From Solimonas variicoloris DSM 15731 (GTDB lineage: Bacteria; Pseudomonadota; Gammaproteobacteria; Nevskiales; Nevskiaceae), in the NCBI RefSeq assembly GCF_000382285.1, contig NZ_KB907928.1, positions 186,001 to 250,000 of the forward strand: DNA of 64,000 nucleotides. Direction: 5' to 3'. The position numbers and the translations under genes are program-made. Below are positions 56,639-64,000 of the stretch, piece by piece. Each line of letters opens with the position of its first letter. Positions within the stretch are counted from its first letter, which is position 1. Under the pieces are notes generated by a model. It saw nothing but the letters and a program-made list of their open reading frames with translations, did no database searches and was not told the DNA's origin.

Positions 56639-58647
56639 TTCATCAAAGCGCTGAAACGACGTCGAACTTCCTGACCGGCCGGCTCACCTGGGAGTCGATC
56701 CCGTTCCATGAGCCGATCCTGCTCGCGACCTTCATCGGCACCGCCCTCGTCGGCCTCGCCGTGTTCGCCTGGATCACGGCCAAGGGCAAGTGGGGCTATC
56801 TCTGGAACGAGTGGTTCACGTCGATCGACCACAAGAAGATCGGCATCATGTACATGGTGCTCGGCTTCGTCATGCTGCTGCGCGGCTTCGCCGACGCAAT
56901 CATGATGCGCCTGCAGCAGTCGATGGCCTTCGGCGACAACATGGGCTATCTGCCGCCGCATCACTACGACCAGATCTTCACCGCGCACGGCGTGATCATG
57001 ATCTTCTTCGTGGCGATGCCGTTCATCACCGGCCTGATGAACTTCGTCGTGCCCAAGCAGATCGGCGCGCGTGACGTTGCCTTCCCGTTCCTCAACAACT
57101 TCAGCTTCTGGATGACGACGGCCGGCGCGATGCTGGTGATGCTGTCGCTGTTCGTCGGCGAGTTCTCGAAGGCCGGCTGGCTGGCGTTCCCGCCGCTGTC
57201 GGGCATCGACTACAGCCCGGACGTCGGCGTCGACTACTACATCTGGGCGCTGCAGATCGCCGGCGTCGGCACCACGCTGTCCGGCATCAACTTCATGGTG
57301 ACCATCATCAAGATGCGTTGCCCGGGCATGACGCTCATGAAGATGCCGGTCTTCACGTGGACCGCGCTGTGCGCCAACATCCTGATCGTCGCCTCGTTCC
57401 CGATCCTGACCGCGGCACTGGTGCTGCTGTCGCTGGACCGCTACGTCGGCACGCACTTCTTCACGAACGACTTCGGCGGCAACCCGATGATGTACGTGAA
57501 CCTGATCTGGATCTGGGGCCACCCCGAGGTCTACATCCTGATCCTGCCGCTGTTCGGCGCGTTCTCGGAGATCGTCGCGACCTTCTCGCGCAAGAAGCTG
57601 TTCGGCTACACCTCGATGGTGTACGCGACGGTCTGCATCACCATCCTGTCGTATCTGGTGTGGCTGCACCACTTCTTCACGATGGGCTCGGGCGCGAGCG
57701 TGAATACCTTCTTCGGCATCACGACGATGATCATCTCGATTCCGACCGGCGCGAAGTTGTTCAACTGGCTGTTCACGATGTACCGCGGCCGCATCCGCTT
57801 CGAGGTGCCGATGCTGTGGACCGTCGGCTTCATGCTGACCTTCGTCATCGGCGGCATGACCGGCGTGCTGCTCGCGGTGCCGCCGGCGGACTTCGTGCTG
57901 CACAACTCGCTGTTCCTGATCGCGCACTTCCATAACGTGATCATCGGCGGCGTCGTGTTCGGCGTGTTCGCGGCGGTCAACTACTGGTGGCCGAAGGCGA
58001 CCGGTTTCCGCCTCGATCCGTTCTGGGGCAAGGTCTCGTTCTGGTGCTGGCTGATCGGTTTCTGGGTCGCCTTCACGCCGCTGTACGTGCTCGGCCTGAT
58101 GGGCGTCACCCGCCGTCTGTCGCACTTCGAGGACCCGAGCCTGCAGATCTGGTTCCAGATCGCGCTGGTCGGCGCGCTGATCATCGGCTGCGGCATTTTC
58201 GCCAACATCGCCCAGATCGTCGTGTCGATCCGCAAGCGCGACCAGCTGCGCGACGAGACCGGTGATCCGTGGGACGGCCGCACGCTGGAGTGGTCGAGCT
58301 CGTCGCCGCCGCCGGCCTACAACTTCGCGTTCACGCCGGTGGTCCACGAGCAGGACGCCTGGTGGGACATGAAGAAGAACGGCTACGTGCGCCCGACCGA
58401 GGGTTTCATCCCGATCCACATGCCCAAGGGCACGACCGCCGGCATGGCGCTCTCGGCGCTGGCGACGATCTCCGGCTTCGGTCTGATCTGGCACGTCTGG
58501 TGGCTGGCGCTCGCTTCGTTCGTCGGCATGGTCGCCTACGCGATCTACCACACGTTCAACTACGACCGCGATTTCCATCTGTCGGCCGAAGAGGTCACGG
58601 CGGTCGAGAACGCGCGTACCGCGCTGCTGGCCAAGGCCAAGGGTTAA
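56635..58647 (+). CDS. cyoB: Cytochrome bo-type quinol oxidase subunit I
   Basis: A 670-residue membrane subunit carrying low-spin haem, high-spin haem and Cu-B. Visible: [23 protein letters not shown], the low-spin haem His in [15 protein letters not shown], the Cu-B site [20 protein letters not shown] with the cross-linked His-Tyr, HHFFTMG, and [13 protein letters not shown]. Length and fifteen-span layout fit CyoB. It reduces oxygen to water and pumps protons. Confidence 0.98.
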   Translation: MIHQSAETTSNFLTGRLTWESIPFHEPILLATFIGTALVGLAVFAWITAKGKWGYLWNEWFTSIDHKKIGIMYMVLGFVMLLRGFADAIMMRLQQSMAFGDNMGYLPPHHYDQIFTAHGVIMIFFVAMPFITGLMNFVVPKQIGARDVAFPFLNNFSFWMTTAGAMLVMLSLFVGEFSKAGWLAFPPLSGIDYSPDVGVDYYIWALQIAGVGTTLSGINFMVTIIKMRCPGMTLMKMPVFTWTALCANILIVASFPILTAALVLLSLDRYVGTHFFTNDFGGNPMMYVNLIWIWGHPEVYILILPLFGAFSEIVATFSRKKLFGYTSMVYATVCITILSYLVWLHHFFTMGSGASVNTFFGITTMIISIPTGAKLFNWLFTMYRGRIRFEVPMLWTVGFMLTFVIGGMTGVLLAVPPADFVLHNSLFLIAHFHNVIIGGVVFGVFAAVNYWWPKATGFRLDPFWGKVSFWCWLIGFWVAFTPLYVLGLMGVTRRLSHFEDPSLQIWFQIALVGALIIGCGIFANIAQIVVSIRKRDQLRDETGDPWDGRTLEWSSSSPPPAYNFAFTPVVHEQDAWWDMKKNGYVRPTEGFIPIHMPKGTTAGMALSALATISGFGLIWHVWWLALASFVGMVAYAIYHTFNYDRDFHLSAEEVTAVENARTALLAKAKG

Positions 58648-58651
58648 CCAC

Positions 58652-59269
58652 ATGAGTTCTCACGCAATCACCAATATCGACCGGAAGACCTTCTTCCTGC
58701 GCGAGGAGCATCACACCGAAAACGGCACGATGCTCGGCTTCTGGCTGTACCTGATGAGCGACTGCCTCATCTTCTGCAGCCTGTTCGCGATGTTCGCGCT
58801 GTTCGGTCACAGCTATGCGGCCGGCCCGAGCGGCAAGGACCTGTTCGATCTCGAACTGGTCGCCGTCAACACCGGCCTGCTGCTGCTGTCGTCGATCACC
58901 TACGGCTTCGCGATGCTGCAGATGGCCCAGGGCAAGAAGAGCGGCACGCTGATCTGGCTGTTCATCACGCTGATCTTCGGCGCCGGCTTCCTCGGCATCG
59001 AGCTTTACGAGTTCCACCACCTGATCCACGAAGGCGCCGGTCCGCAGCGCAGCGCGTTCCTGTCGTCGTTCTTCACGCTGGTCGGCACGCACGGCGCGCA
59101 CGTGTTCTTCGGCAGCATCTGGCTGGTGGTGCTGATGGTGCAGGTCGCCAAGCGTGGCCTGACCGAGGCCAACTGCCGCCGCCTGTCTTGCCTGTCGCTG
59201 TTCTGGCACTTCCTCGACGTGGTCTGGATCGGCGTGTTCACCTTCGTCTACCTGATGGGAGTCCTCTGA
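58652..59269 (+). CDS. cyoC: Cytochrome bo-type quinol oxidase subunit III
   Basis: A 205-residue five-span subunit: [50 protein letters not shown]-like [37 protein letters not shown] and [22 protein letters not shown]. The stop shares a base with the cyoD start. Confidence 0.97.
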   Translation: MSSHAITNIDRKTFFLREEHHTENGTMLGFWLYLMSDCLIFCSLFAMFALFGHSYAAGPSGKDLFDLELVAVNTGLLLLSSITYGFAMLQMAQGKKSGTLIWLFITLIFGAGFLGIELYEFHHLIHEGAGPQRSAFLSSFFTLVGTHGAHVFFGSIWLVVLMVQVAKRGLTEANCRRLSCLSLFWHFLDVVWIGVFTFVYLMGVL

Positions 59270-59673
59270 TGAGCGCAGCGCACGACACCGCGCACGACGC
59301 GCACGGCCACGGTCATGAGCACGGCCATGGCCACGGCGGCGCGGCGCACGGCTCGCTGAAGAGCTACCTGACCGGCTTCATCCTGTCGGTCATCCTCACC
59401 GCGATTCCGTTCTGGCTGGTGATGGGCCACGTCTTCGAATCGCGCGACACGACGATCTTCGTGATCGTCGGCTTCGCCGCGGTGCAGGTCGTGGTGCACA
59501 TGATCTACTTCCTGCACATGAACACGTCGTCGGAAGGCGGCTGGAACATGATCGCGCTGATTTTCACCACGATGCTGCTGGTGATCATTCTGGCCGGCTC
59601 GCTGTGGGTCATGTACCACATGAACGCCAACATGATGCCGACCGCCTCGCACGACATGCGGGATATGCCCTGA
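59269..59673 (+). CDS. cyoD: Cytochrome bo-type quinol oxidase subunit IV, His-rich N terminus
   Basis: A 134-residue three-span subunit: SLKSYLTGFILSVILTAIPFWLV, TIFVIVGFAAVQVVVHMIYFLHMN, MIALIFTTMLLVIILAGSLWVMYHMN. It has a histidine-rich N-terminal extension with nine His in the first 27 residues (e.g. HGHGHEHGHGHGG), which is not part of the Escherichia coli protein and could bind metal. Confidence 0.95.
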   Translation: MSAAHDTAHDAHGHGHEHGHGHGGAAHGSLKSYLTGFILSVILTAIPFWLVMGHVFESRDTTIFVIVGFAAVQVVVHMIYFLHMNTSSEGGWNMIALIFTTMLLVIILAGSLWVMYHMNANMMPTASHDMRDMP

Positions 59674-60464
59674 GTCGCGGCGCCGTCAGTGATCGGCAGG
59701 ACCCCGCCGCGAACGCGCCGGCGGGGCGCAGCGCCGGCAGCCTCGTGCTGCTGGCGCTGTTGGCGTTATTGCTGTTCGCATTGTTCGTCACGCTGGGCCA
59801 GTGGCAGGTGCGGCGTCTGGCCTGGAAGCTCGAGCTGATCGAGCGCGTCGAGCGCCATCTGCAGGCCGAACCGGTCGCGGCGCCCGGGCGCGACACCTGG
59901 CCGGCGATCGCCGGCGGCGCGGTCGACGAGTATCTGAAGGTTCAGGTCGACGGCGTGTTCCTGAACGAACACGAGACCTTCGTGCAGGCGGTGACCGAGC
60001 GGGGGCCGGGCTTCTGGGTGCTGACGCCGCTGCGCAGCGCGGACGGCGCGCTTTATCTCGTCAATCGCGGCTTCGTCGACGCCGCGCACCGCGAGCCGGC
60101 GACGCGCGCGGCCGGGCAGGAGCCGGGCGAGGTGACGGTTACCGGTCTGCTGCGACGCACCGAGCCGCGCGGCGGCTTCCTGCGCCGCAACGACTCGGCC
60201 GGCGGCCGCTGGTACTCGCGCGACGTCGCCGCGATCGCTGCCGCCGACGGCCTGCCGGCCGCCGACGTGGCCCCGTATTTCATCGATGCCGACGCGCAGC
60301 CGAACGCCGGCGGCTGGCCGCTCGGCGGCCTGACCGTGCTGCGTTTTCACAACAGCCATCTCGTCTACGCCATCACCTGGTATACGCTCGCGCTGATGGT
60401 GGCCGGCGCGGCGGGGCTGGTCGGTCGCCAGGAATGGACCCGGCGCCGCGCGCGGCGCGCCTGA
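59670..60464 (+). CDS. SURF1 family oxidase assembly protein
   Basis: About 264 residues with an N-terminal span (LVLLALLALLLFALFVTLGQWQVRRLAWK), a periplasmic domain (WVLTPLRSADGALYLVNRGFV, VTVTGLLRRTE, WYSRDVAAIAAADGL) and a C-terminal span (VYAITWYTLALMVAGAAGLV). SURF1 proteins help insert haem into subunit I. The start is unclear: only CTG 59670, GTG 59604 (70-base overlap with cyoD) or GTG 59745 are in frame; 59670 is used as a compromise. It replaces cyoE at this point in the operon. Confidence 0.88.
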   Translation: MSRGAVSDRQDPAANAPAGRSAGSLVLLALLALLLFALFVTLGQWQVRRLAWKLELIERVERHLQAEPVAAPGRDTWPAIAGGAVDEYLKVQVDGVFLNEHETFVQAVTERGPGFWVLTPLRSADGALYLVNRGFVDAAHREPATRAAGQEPGEVTVTGLLRRTEPRGGFLRRNDSAGGRWYSRDVAAIAAADGLPAADVAPYFIDADAQPNAGGWPLGGLTVLRFHNSHLVYAITWYTLALMVAGAAGLVGRQEWTRRRARRA

Positions 60465-60490
60465 TACCGCGGCGGCAGCCCGCCTTGACC

Positions 60491-61816
60491 ATGCAGATGC
60501 TTTCCTCCGCCGGCCGACGCTCGCTGTTCGCCTCGCCGCGCGAGACGGTCGGCCAGCAGAATATGATGCAGCTGATCCAGCTGCGCTGGATCGCCGTCAC
60601 CGGCCAGATCCTGACGATCGCCTACGTCACGCTGGCGTTCGACGTGCGCCTGCCGCTGGCGGCGATGTCGGCGGTGATCGGCGGGCTGGTGGTGCTGAAC
60701 CTGTTCAGCCTGTGCCGGCCGCGCAAGCTCGGCGAGGTGCGCAACGGCGATCTGCTGGTCGGGCTGCTGTTCGACGTCGCCGCGCTGACCGCGCTGCTGT
60801 ATCTCAGCGGCGGCGCCACCAATCCGTTCGTGTTCCTCTATCCGCTGCAGGTCACCGTCGGTGCGGTGATGCTGGAGGCCTGGTCGACATGGACGCTGGT
60901 CGGCGTCACCACGGCCTGCTTCCTCGGCCTGACGCGCTGGTATCTGCCGCTGTCGCTGCCGTACGGCGGCGTCACCGAACTGTTCCGGCTGCACATCATC
61001 GGCATGCTGATCTGCTTCGTGCTCGACGCCGGCCTGCTGGTGATCTTCGTCACCCGTATCAACCGCATCCTGCGTGCCCGCGATGCGCGTCTGGCGGCGC
61101 TGCGCCAGCGCGCCGCCGAGGAGGACCACATCGTGCGCATGGGCCTGCTCGCGTCCGGCGCCGCGCACGAACTCGGCACGCCGCTGGCGACGCTGTCGGT
61201 GATCCTCGGCGACTGGCGGCGCATGCCAGTGTTCCGCGACGACGCCGAGCTGCGCGCCGAGCTGGAGGACATGCAGGCCGAGGTGCAGCGCTGCAAGACC
61301 ATCGTCACCGGCATCCTGCTGTCGGCCGGCGAGGCGCGCGGCGAGACGCTGAAAGTGACGACGGCGGTGCGTTTCTTCGACGAACTGGTCGCCGACTGGC
61401 GCGCGACGCGATCCGCCGCCGCGCTCGAATACGACAACGAGATCGACGAGGACGCGCGCATCGTCTCCGATACGGCGCTGCGCCAGATCATCTACAACGT
61501 GCTCGACAACGCCTTCGAGGCCTCTCCGGCCTGGGTCGGCATGCAGGTCGTGCGCGACGGCGAGACGCTGACGCTGACCGTCAGCGATCGCGGTCCGGGA
61601 TTCGCGCCGGAGATGCTGACCCAGTTCGGCAAGCCGTATCAGTCGAGCAAGGGACGTCCGGGCGGCGGGCTCGGCCTGTTCCTGGTCGTCAACGTGGTGC
61701 GCAAGCTCGGCGGCCGCGTGCTGGCCGACAATCGTCCCGAGGGCGGGGCGCGCGTAACACTGCAACTGCCGCTCGCGGCGCTGGCGATCGGGGAAGACGA
61801 TGAGCGAATCGACTGA
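60491..61816 (+). CDS. RegB/PrrB/RoxS-type redox sensor histidine kinase
   Basis: A 441-residue membrane kinase with six spans (about 28-180). The quinone-binding heptapeptide GGATNPF is at 107-113. His226 in GAAHELGTPLATL is the phosphorylated residue, and Cys268 in VQRCKTIVTGI, 42 residues on, corresponds in position to the redox-active Cys265 of RegB. The ATPase has IIYNVLDNAFEASP, DRGPGFAPEM and GGGLGLFLV. RegB-type kinases sense the quinone pool and respiration; location just after the quinol oxidase operon fits control of that oxidase. Confidence 0.93.
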   Translation: MQMLSSAGRRSLFASPRETVGQQNMMQLIQLRWIAVTGQILTIAYVTLAFDVRLPLAAMSAVIGGLVVLNLFSLCRPRKLGEVRNGDLLVGLLFDVAALTALLYLSGGATNPFVFLYPLQVTVGAVMLEAWSTWTLVGVTTACFLGLTRWYLPLSLPYGGVTELFRLHIIGMLICFVLDAGLLVIFVTRINRILRARDARLAALRQRAAEEDHIVRMGLLASGAAHELGTPLATLSVILGDWRRMPVFRDDAELRAELEDMQAEVQRCKTIVTGILLSAGEARGETLKVTTAVRFFDELVADWRATRSAAALEYDNEIDEDARIVSDTALRQIIYNVLDNAFEASPAWVGMQVVRDGETLTLTVSDRGPGFAPEMLTQFGKPYQSSKGRPGGGLGLFLVVNVVRKLGGRVLADNRPEGGARVTLQLPLAALAIGEDDERID

Positions 61817-62345
61817 AACGGAACTTCTGATCGTCGAGGACGACGCCGCCTTCGCGCGTACGCTGAAGCGCTCGTTCGAGCGGCGCGGCTACCGCGTGCT
61901 GCTGGCGACCAGCCCGGCCGAGGCGCAGGCGCTGCTGCAGGATTACGCGCCGCAGCGGGCCGTGGTCGACCTCAAGCTCGGCACGGCCTCGGGCCTGAGC
62001 GTGGTGCAGGCGCTGCACGAACACGATGCCGCCATGCAGATCGTCGTGCTGACCGGCTTCGCGAGCATCGCCACCGCGGTCGAGGCGATCAAGCTCGGTG
62101 CCTGTAACTATCTGGTCAAGCCGTCGAACACCGACGACATCGAGGCGGCGTTCGTGCAGCAGGCCGGCAAGGTCGACGTGCCGGTCGCGGCGCGACCGAC
62201 TTCGATCAAGACGCTGGAATGGGAGCGCATCCACGAGGTGCTCGCCGAAACCGGCTTCAACGTCTCCGAGGCGGCCCGGCGCCTCGGCATGCACCGCCGC
62301 ACGCTGGCGCGCAAGCTCGGCAAGCGCTGGGTGCCGGAGTCCTGA
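61800..62345 (+). CDS. RegA/PrrA/RoxR-type response regulator
   Basis: A 181-residue regulator: receiver with acidic residues IVEDD, Asp57 in AVVDLKLGTASGL and Lys in YLVKPS, joined to a Fis-type helix-turn-helix near the C terminus (TGFNVSEAARRLGMHRRTLARKLGKR). This compact layout is that of RegA/PrrA/RoxR. The start overlaps the kinase gene by 17 bases. It is expected to regulate respiratory and redox genes, including the adjacent oxidase. Confidence 0.95.
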   Translation: MSESTETELLIVEDDAAFARTLKRSFERRGYRVLLATSPAEAQALLQDYAPQRAVVDLKLGTASGLSVVQALHEHDAAMQIVVLTGFASIATAVEAIKLGACNYLVKPSNTDDIEAAFVQQAGKVDVPVAARPTSIKTLEWERIHEVLAETGFNVSEAARRLGMHRRTLARKLGKRWVPES

Positions 62346-62358
62346 GGCGCGCGCCGGT

Positions 62359-63315
62359 TCAGGCCGGCGCGACGATCACCGCACGCAGCGGCGCGGGCCA
62401 GTCGAGCTCGGCAAGCCGCGCGTACATCGGGCTGTGGCGGGCCGCCGCCGCCATGCGCTCGAGCAGGGCGATGTCCTGCACCAGCAGCGCCGCATGCAGG
62501 CGGCGCACCGCCTCGGGTTCGTCGATGCTGTCGGCGACCGGCAGCAGCGCCGGCCACAGCTGATGTGCGTCGCTGAGCTGCACGATCTGGCGGATGCTGG
62601 CCTCGGCGCGCGACAGCGCGAGCTCGCCGAACTTGCGCCGCCAGCGCGGCTCCAGCTCGGCGATCAGGGACAGCGCTTCCGGCCACAACTCGCCGCCGCC
62701 GTCGAGCGCGGCATCGATGATGCCGCCGAAGCGGGCCTCCGGCAGGCGCTCGATCACGCGATCCAGACGCGTGCGGTCCTCGGCGTAGAACGCGACCTTG
62801 AGCAGCACGGCGTCGTCCGTCAGTCGTGCGACCGTCGCCAGCAAGGCGTCGAGGCCGAGAATGTCGACGAAGCGGCCCATCGTCACGTATTCGCCGCGGC
62901 GTGCGAGTTCCAGCGAGACCGCGACGCAGCGCTCGATCGGCATGCGCTCGACGACGGCGCGCGCGCGACGCGGGTCGAGCTCGAGGCAGAGATCGGCGAG
63001 GAACGCGTCCGGCAGGCGCCGGGCGATATCGAGCGCGGTATCCGCCGGCAGCAGGCCGGCGATGCGTGCGCACAGCAAGGGGCCGAGACTTTTCTCGGCG
63101 ATCAGCGCGGCGATCGCCGCTGGCAGCAGCCGGGTCGCCGCGGCGATGCGCTGCAGGTGCTCGCGGTCGGCGTCGTAGAGCATCGCCGTGGCCCGCTCGC
63201 GCAGCTGCGCGAGCGGGCCGTGACCGACCGCCGCCAGCGCGTGCAGGCGTTCGCCGGGCACGTCGAGCAGGCGGGCGAGGCGCTGCAGTTCGGCGCGGGT
63301 GCGCAGGGTACTCAT
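62359..63315 (-). CDS. Hypothetical protein with MgtE-N-like helical repeats
   Basis: A 318-residue soluble protein, Leu/Ala/Arg-rich and wholly helical in appearance, without signal peptide or membrane span. Recurrent segments such as LLPADTALDIARRLPDAFLADLCLELDPRRARAVVERMP resemble the superhelical N domain of MgtE magnesium channels, but no CBS or channel part follows. I do not recognise the family. It is convergent with the RegA-type gene by 13 bases and 18 bases downstream of a small same-strand gene, with which it is probably co-transcribed. Confidence 0.55.
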   Translation of the reverse strand: MSTLRTRAELQRLARLLDVPGERLHALAAVGHGPLAQLRERATAMLYDADREHLQRIAAATRLLPAAIAALIAEKSLGPLLCARIAGLLPADTALDIARRLPDAFLADLCLELDPRRARAVVERMPIERCVAVSLELARRGEYVTMGRFVDILGLDALLATVARLTDDAVLLKVAFYAEDRTRLDRVIERLPEARFGGIIDAALDGGGELWPEALSLIAELEPRWRRKFGELALSRAEASIRQIVQLSDAHQLWPALLPVADSIDEPEAVRRLHAALLVQDIALLERMAAAARHSPMYARLAELDWPAPLRAVIVAPA

Positions 63316-63333
63316 GGCGATCGGCTCCGGCTG

Positions 63334-63561
63334 CTACCGGATGCCGAGGATCTTGCGGACGGCGCCGCGCAGCAGCAGCGGCACATGCTGCAGCGCGCTG
63401 TCGGTGGCGGCCGCCATCTGCGCGCGCTGGCGCCGGCGCGCGTCGCGCAGCGCGTCGGCGAGCTGCTGCAGCGCGGGCACGTCGAGCGCGGCGAGGGCGT
63501 CCGGCGCGGGTGCGCCGAGTTCGCGGCTGACGATCTGGAGTTTGCTGGCTTTGCTGCTCAT
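63334..63561 (-). CDS. Small helical hypothetical protein
   Basis: A 75-residue basic protein: SSKASKLQIVSRELG, then a helical hairpin-like part (LDVPALQQLADALRDARRRQRAQMAAATDSALQHVP) and LLLRGAVRKILGIR. No signal or span. Family not recognised. ATG 63561 is chosen; upstream codons overlap a terminator. It follows the DUF1329 gene on the same strand and precedes the helical-repeat gene. Confidence 0.5.
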   Translation of the reverse strand: MSSKASKLQIVSRELGAPAPDALAALDVPALQQLADALRDARRRQRAQMAAATDSALQHVPLLLRGAVRKILGIR

Positions 63562-63579
63562 GTCCGGTCCGTGGGGCTT

Positions 63580-63604
63580 AAAAGAAGGCGGCCTTGCGGC
63601 CGCC
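63580..63604 (-). terminator. Rho-independent terminator after the DUF1329 gene
   Basis: On the minus strand GGCGGCC/GGCCGCC with a GCAA tetraloop is followed by TTCTTTT. It lies 33 bases beyond the DUF1329 stop, so the two downstream hypothetical genes need their own promoter or read-through. Confidence 0.9.
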
Positions 63605-63636
63605 GAAGAACACACATCCCCAACCTTTCATACTGC

Positions 63637-64000
63637 TTATCTGCTGCGCGCTTTGCGCTTGAGATTCGCCGGATCGAAATAAGAATCCGGGAAACGGATC
63701 TCGAAATCCGTGATCGCGTCCTCGTTGGCCAGCGTCGTCGCGAAGTAGCGCGTCGACTGCAGGTCGTAGATCAGTTCCGGAATGCCCGTCGTCGTCGGAA
63801 TGAACGGCACCGTCAGCAGGTGCGCTTCCTGGACTTTCCAGAGCTGGCCGCGGCCATCGTAGCAATCCTCGGCGGCGATCGCCCAGCTGTCCTCGTCGAT
63901 ATAGAAGGTGCGCCGCGCGAAATTGTGGCGCATGCCCGGCTTGAGCGTCGCATCGACGACCCAGACGCGGTGCAGTTCGTAGCGGGCGAGGTCCTGGTTG
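63637..64000 (-). CDS. DUF1329 family protein, C-terminal part (truncated by window end)
   Basis: The frame is open to the right edge, so the gene begins outside the window; 120 residues are visible. The segment ARYELHRVWVVDATLKPG, followed by RHNFARRTFYIDEDSWAI, GRGQLWKVQEAHL and RYFATTLANEDAITDFEIRF, is the conserved C terminus of DUF1329 proteins, periplasmic or outer-membrane-associated proteins of about 450 residues with a LolB-like fold. They are usually paired with a DUF1302 gene and found with lipid, steroid or solvent metabolism; exact function is unknown. Confidence 0.9.
   Translation of the reverse strand, partial: NQDLARYELHRVWVVDATLKPGMRHNFARRTFYIDEDSWAIAAEDCYDGRGQLWKVQEAHLLTVPFIPTTTGIPELIYDLQSTRYFATTLANEDAITDFEIRFPDSYFDPANLKRKARSR

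Overview
The window is about 64 kb of GC-rich chromosome (roughly two thirds G+C by eye, strong G/C bias at third codon positions) with densely packed genes and no rRNA, CRISPR array, insertion sequence or prophage. The order infC-rpmI-rplT-pheS-pheT-ihfA-merR-like-tRNA-Pro, together with minCDE, an aidB-type gene, DUF1329 and a CC0125/CC1285 lipoprotein, points to a gammaproteobacterium, perhaps of the Nevskiales/Solimonas type or near the Xanthomonadales-Pseudomonadales. The family-level guess is inference from remembered homologs.

Layout. 1-0.9 kb: the end of a DUF3228 gene and a group II truncated haemoglobin. 0.9-9.2 kb: an EF-hand plus beta-lactamase-fold hydrolase, divergent from a four-gene cluster (PQQ dehydrogenase, tandem EthD-like secreted protein, alpha/beta-hydrolase lipoprotein, TonB-dependent receptor) whose promoter region carries two matching palindromic operators. 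This looks like an uncharacterised uptake-and-oxidation locus. 9.3-10.9 kb: NTF2-like DUF1348 protein, a divergent TetR regulator with two operators, and a HopJ-family gene. 11.1-12.9 kb: a lower-GC islet with one ATPase-TOPRIM (OLD-like) gene, the clearest accessory DNA in the window. 12.9-19 kb: class I ribonucleotide reductase, with nrdB and nrdA separated by two unrelated genes; nrdA has NrdR-like boxes and a DnaA box. 19.5-27.7 kb: a five-gene minus-strand run of response regulator, histidine kinase, RND pump, adaptor and outer-membrane factor. 27.8-32.2 kb: a Gcr-type 'site-specific recombinase' membrane protein, a small membrane protein near a Fur-like box, and aidB.

32.2-38.0 kb: translation operon (IF3, L35, L20, PheST, IHF-alpha, MerR-like, tRNA-Pro); infC appears to start at AUC and thrS is absent upstream. 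38.2-49 kb: OsmC, MgtC/DUF4010, a Pat-like lysine acetyltransferase overlapping an HDAC-family deacetylase, a cytochrome P450, a lipoprotein, a LysR regulator, an HCCA isomerase, and the Anbu protease facing the alpha-E and ATP-grasp genes that usually accompany it. 50.8-53.8 kb: minCDE and ferredoxin-NADP reductase. 54-62.3 kb: an MFS transporter and a cytochrome bo-type quinol oxidase operon (cyoABCD) followed by SURF1 and a RegB/RegA-type redox two-component pair. 62.4-64 kb: two unknown genes and the C-terminal end of a DUF1329 gene running off the window.

Most genes are housekeeping. The strongest leads for something undescribed are the 2.2-9.2 kb cluster with its paired operators and short leader ORF, the single-gene ATPase-TOPRIM islet, the overlapping deacetylase/acetyltransferase pair, and the Anbu/alpha-E/ATP-grasp set without its usual transglutaminase. 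No database search was run; all family names come from reading the translated sequence.
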